From positions 1 to 51,988 of the forward strand of contig JBCCQH010000049.1 of the NCBI GenBank assembly GCA_039024435.1: a stretch of 51,988 nucleotides of DNA, given 5' to 3'. Positions 51,037 through 51,988 of the stretch are shown here, piece by piece (the stretch's first letter is position 1; each line of letters opens with the position of its first letter). This DNA is from JBCCQH01 sp039024435. GTDB taxonomy: Bacteria; Bacteroidota; Bacteroidia; J057; JADKCL01. Under the pieces are notes generated by a model that saw nothing but the letters and a program-made list of their open reading frames with translations, was not told the DNA's origin and made no database searches. The translations under genes were made by a program, and so were the position numbers.

Positions 51037-51870
51037 GTGGGGCAAGGTGGCCCGACACCGGAGCGGGACCAAACACGCCTTGTAGAAGCCGATGCCGAGT
51101 GAACTCGCCGAGCAAATCGCACACGAAGGGAGAAAAGGATCTGAATCACGGTCTTTCTTCAGCCGCAGAATTTCCGCGGCTCGAAACGACTGCTTCCTCG
51201 TTGTCCTCATTATCGCGTCGGCCCATGAATGATGCCAAAGAAAGCAACCCCATACGGGCATTCGTCTTCTTTTTCGCTTTTTCCGCTTGCCGGGCTTCAC
51301 GGCCCAACAATCCATCCAAACTCAGGCGAGGTTGTTCCTCGTCTGGCATTACAGAGCGGATCGGCATCAAAGAATTAAAACTGATCATGTAGTCAGATAA
51401 CTTTGTCGATCTGAATATACGGCTTTTACCAGAAACATTCGTGCAAAAACGCACGAAACCTGTCACCGGCGCTATGAAACCCGTGCCTAATGGATCATTA
51501 ACCGTCCCCCAAGGTGAGGGCTATATCGCTGATTCATTGATGCTTAACTTAGAAGTGTACAAAGATGAAAGCGCTCAACGGGCAAATTGTTCATATTTTT
51601 TATTTTCCGGCAAGATGTCGAAATATCGTGACCGTTTGTTGCGGAGAAACCGGCCTTGAACGGGAATATTCAGTGGACTTTCCGGGTCTGCGCATGCGGG
51701 GCAGGGATCATGCGGAGCCGGGACTTATTTGCGGAATGACTGTTTCGGGAAAAAGATCCTGCCATTGCCCTTGTGGGTCTTTGGAGCTGAGTTCATCGTA
51801 CCACTGATTTGCCACTTTAGCGCATATTTTCGTGCTTGATGCAAATGGGAAGTGGCCCTATCGCAAATGA
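51037..51870. other. 834-bp region with no confident gene
   Basis: Only one weak candidate frame (51146-51388, minus) is seen. Plus-strand frames at 51441-51659 and 51565-51807 lack family features. A TAACTTTG box lies at about 51397-51404 on the plus strand. The region borders a transposase remnant and may be insertion-related debris. Confidence 0.4.
51146..51388 (-). CDS. Possible small hypothetical protein
   Basis: An 80-residue frame starting MISFNSLMPIRSVM. Composition is protein-like: hydrophobic start, a charged middle (LLGREARQAEKAKKKTNAR) and an acidic end (DNEDNEEAVVSSRGN). No signal, no family, no clear promoter. It may be real or chance; an in-frame start farther upstream would lengthen it to 106 residues. 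Confidence 0.3.
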   Translation of the reverse strand: MISFNSLMPIRSVMPDEEQPRLSLDGLLGREARQAEKAKKKTNARMGLLSLASFMGRRDNEDNEEAVVSSRGNSAAEERP

Positions 51871-51988
51871 CTATCCGCTTCTTTGCCACACGTGGTATTT
51901 GTTCCAATGCCGGAGCGAATTGCCCAGGATGGTCGCAAATCGGGTTTCCCCTTCGTAACGTCGGTTCAGCTTGTAGCAGAATTCGTCC
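51871..51988 (-). mobile_element. ISXO2/IS1595-like transposase, C-terminal end (runs off the window)
   Basis: Reading the minus strand from the window edge gives DEFCYKLNRRYEGETRFATI then LGNSLRHWNKYHVWQRSG and a stop at 51871-51873. The (D)EFxYxxNRR segment is the typical C-terminal signature of ISXO2-like (IS1595 family) DDE transposases. Only 38 residues are visible, so whether the element is complete cannot be told. The sequence just beyond the stop (GATAGGGCCACTTCCC, minus strand) may include its terminal repeat. Confidence 0.75.

Noticed and set aside
51441..51807. Two plus-strand frames before the transposase end
   Set aside because: They overlap in different phases, lack recognisable motifs, and neither has a convincing start or promoter.

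Overview
The window is a chromosomal segment of a Bacteroidota bacterium. Evidence read from the sequence: the left edge holds the 5' end of a 16S rRNA gene of Bacteroidota type on the minus strand. Many genes are preceded by the Bacteroidota promoter pattern (TTTG or TTG, 19-20 nt, TAnnTTTG). There is a type IX secretion C-terminal sorting domain, and GLPGLI, CarboxypepD_reg/TonB-like, DUF5723 and OstA-like families, which are typical of this phylum. The GC content is clearly above 50% by eye, and the gene set (notably the helical protein at 22737 and the propeller-repeat secreted proteins) makes me lean to Saprospiria (Saprospiraceae/Lewinella-like). That class assignment is an inference.

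Layout. 1-366: start of an rRNA operon reading leftward, with leader and promoter. 367-8015: TPR lipoprotein, tilS, a very large OstA-like envelope protein with a TolA-like helical tail, and lgt. 8244-9886: sucD and a small unknown protein. 9887-11149: over 1 kb of non-coding DNA with tandem and inverted repeats. 11150-12729: a translationally coupled membrane/secreted pair of unknown function. 12864-15182: a three-gene operon of retropepsin-like protease, RimK ligase and AstE/AspA-type metallohydrolase. 15288-17137: a membrane-anchored unknown protein, then rpsP-rimM. 17233-20305: a SirB1-type protein and an acyl-CoA carboxylase beta subunit. 20512-21715: SRP RNA and ribD. 21757-22736: about 1 kb of non-coding DNA with hairpins and a repeated decamer. 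22737-27379: a helical unknown protein, a small exported protein, ispE (frameshifted) and a DUF5723 barrel. 27691-29888: aminotransferase and heptose-7-phosphate kinase. 29971-37955: penicillin acylase-type hydrolase, a lipoprotein, GLPGLI protein and TonB-like barrel. 38073-43502: trigger factor, tRNA-Leu, rel/spoT and radA. 43499-43694: a MITE-like element. 43786-48439: serine hydrolase, fadD and a T9SS-sorted propeller protein. 48679-51036: an OmpA-family propeller protein and a VOC protein. 51037-51988: mostly non-coding, ending in the C-terminus of an ISXO2/IS1595-like transposase.

Functional themes are translation and its maturation (16S, S16, RimM, TilS, tRNA-Leu, RimK, trigger factor, SRP RNA, Rel) and envelope biogenesis (Lgt, OstA-like, heptose kinase, lipoproteins, barrels, T9SS cargo). 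I see no defence island, CRISPR array, prophage or biosynthetic cluster. The least explained parts are the repeat-rich gaps at 10.1-11.1 kb and 21.8-22.7 kb, the dispersed MITE-like ends, and the RimK-centred operon. All promoters, hairpins and repeats were found by eye, with no folding or database search.
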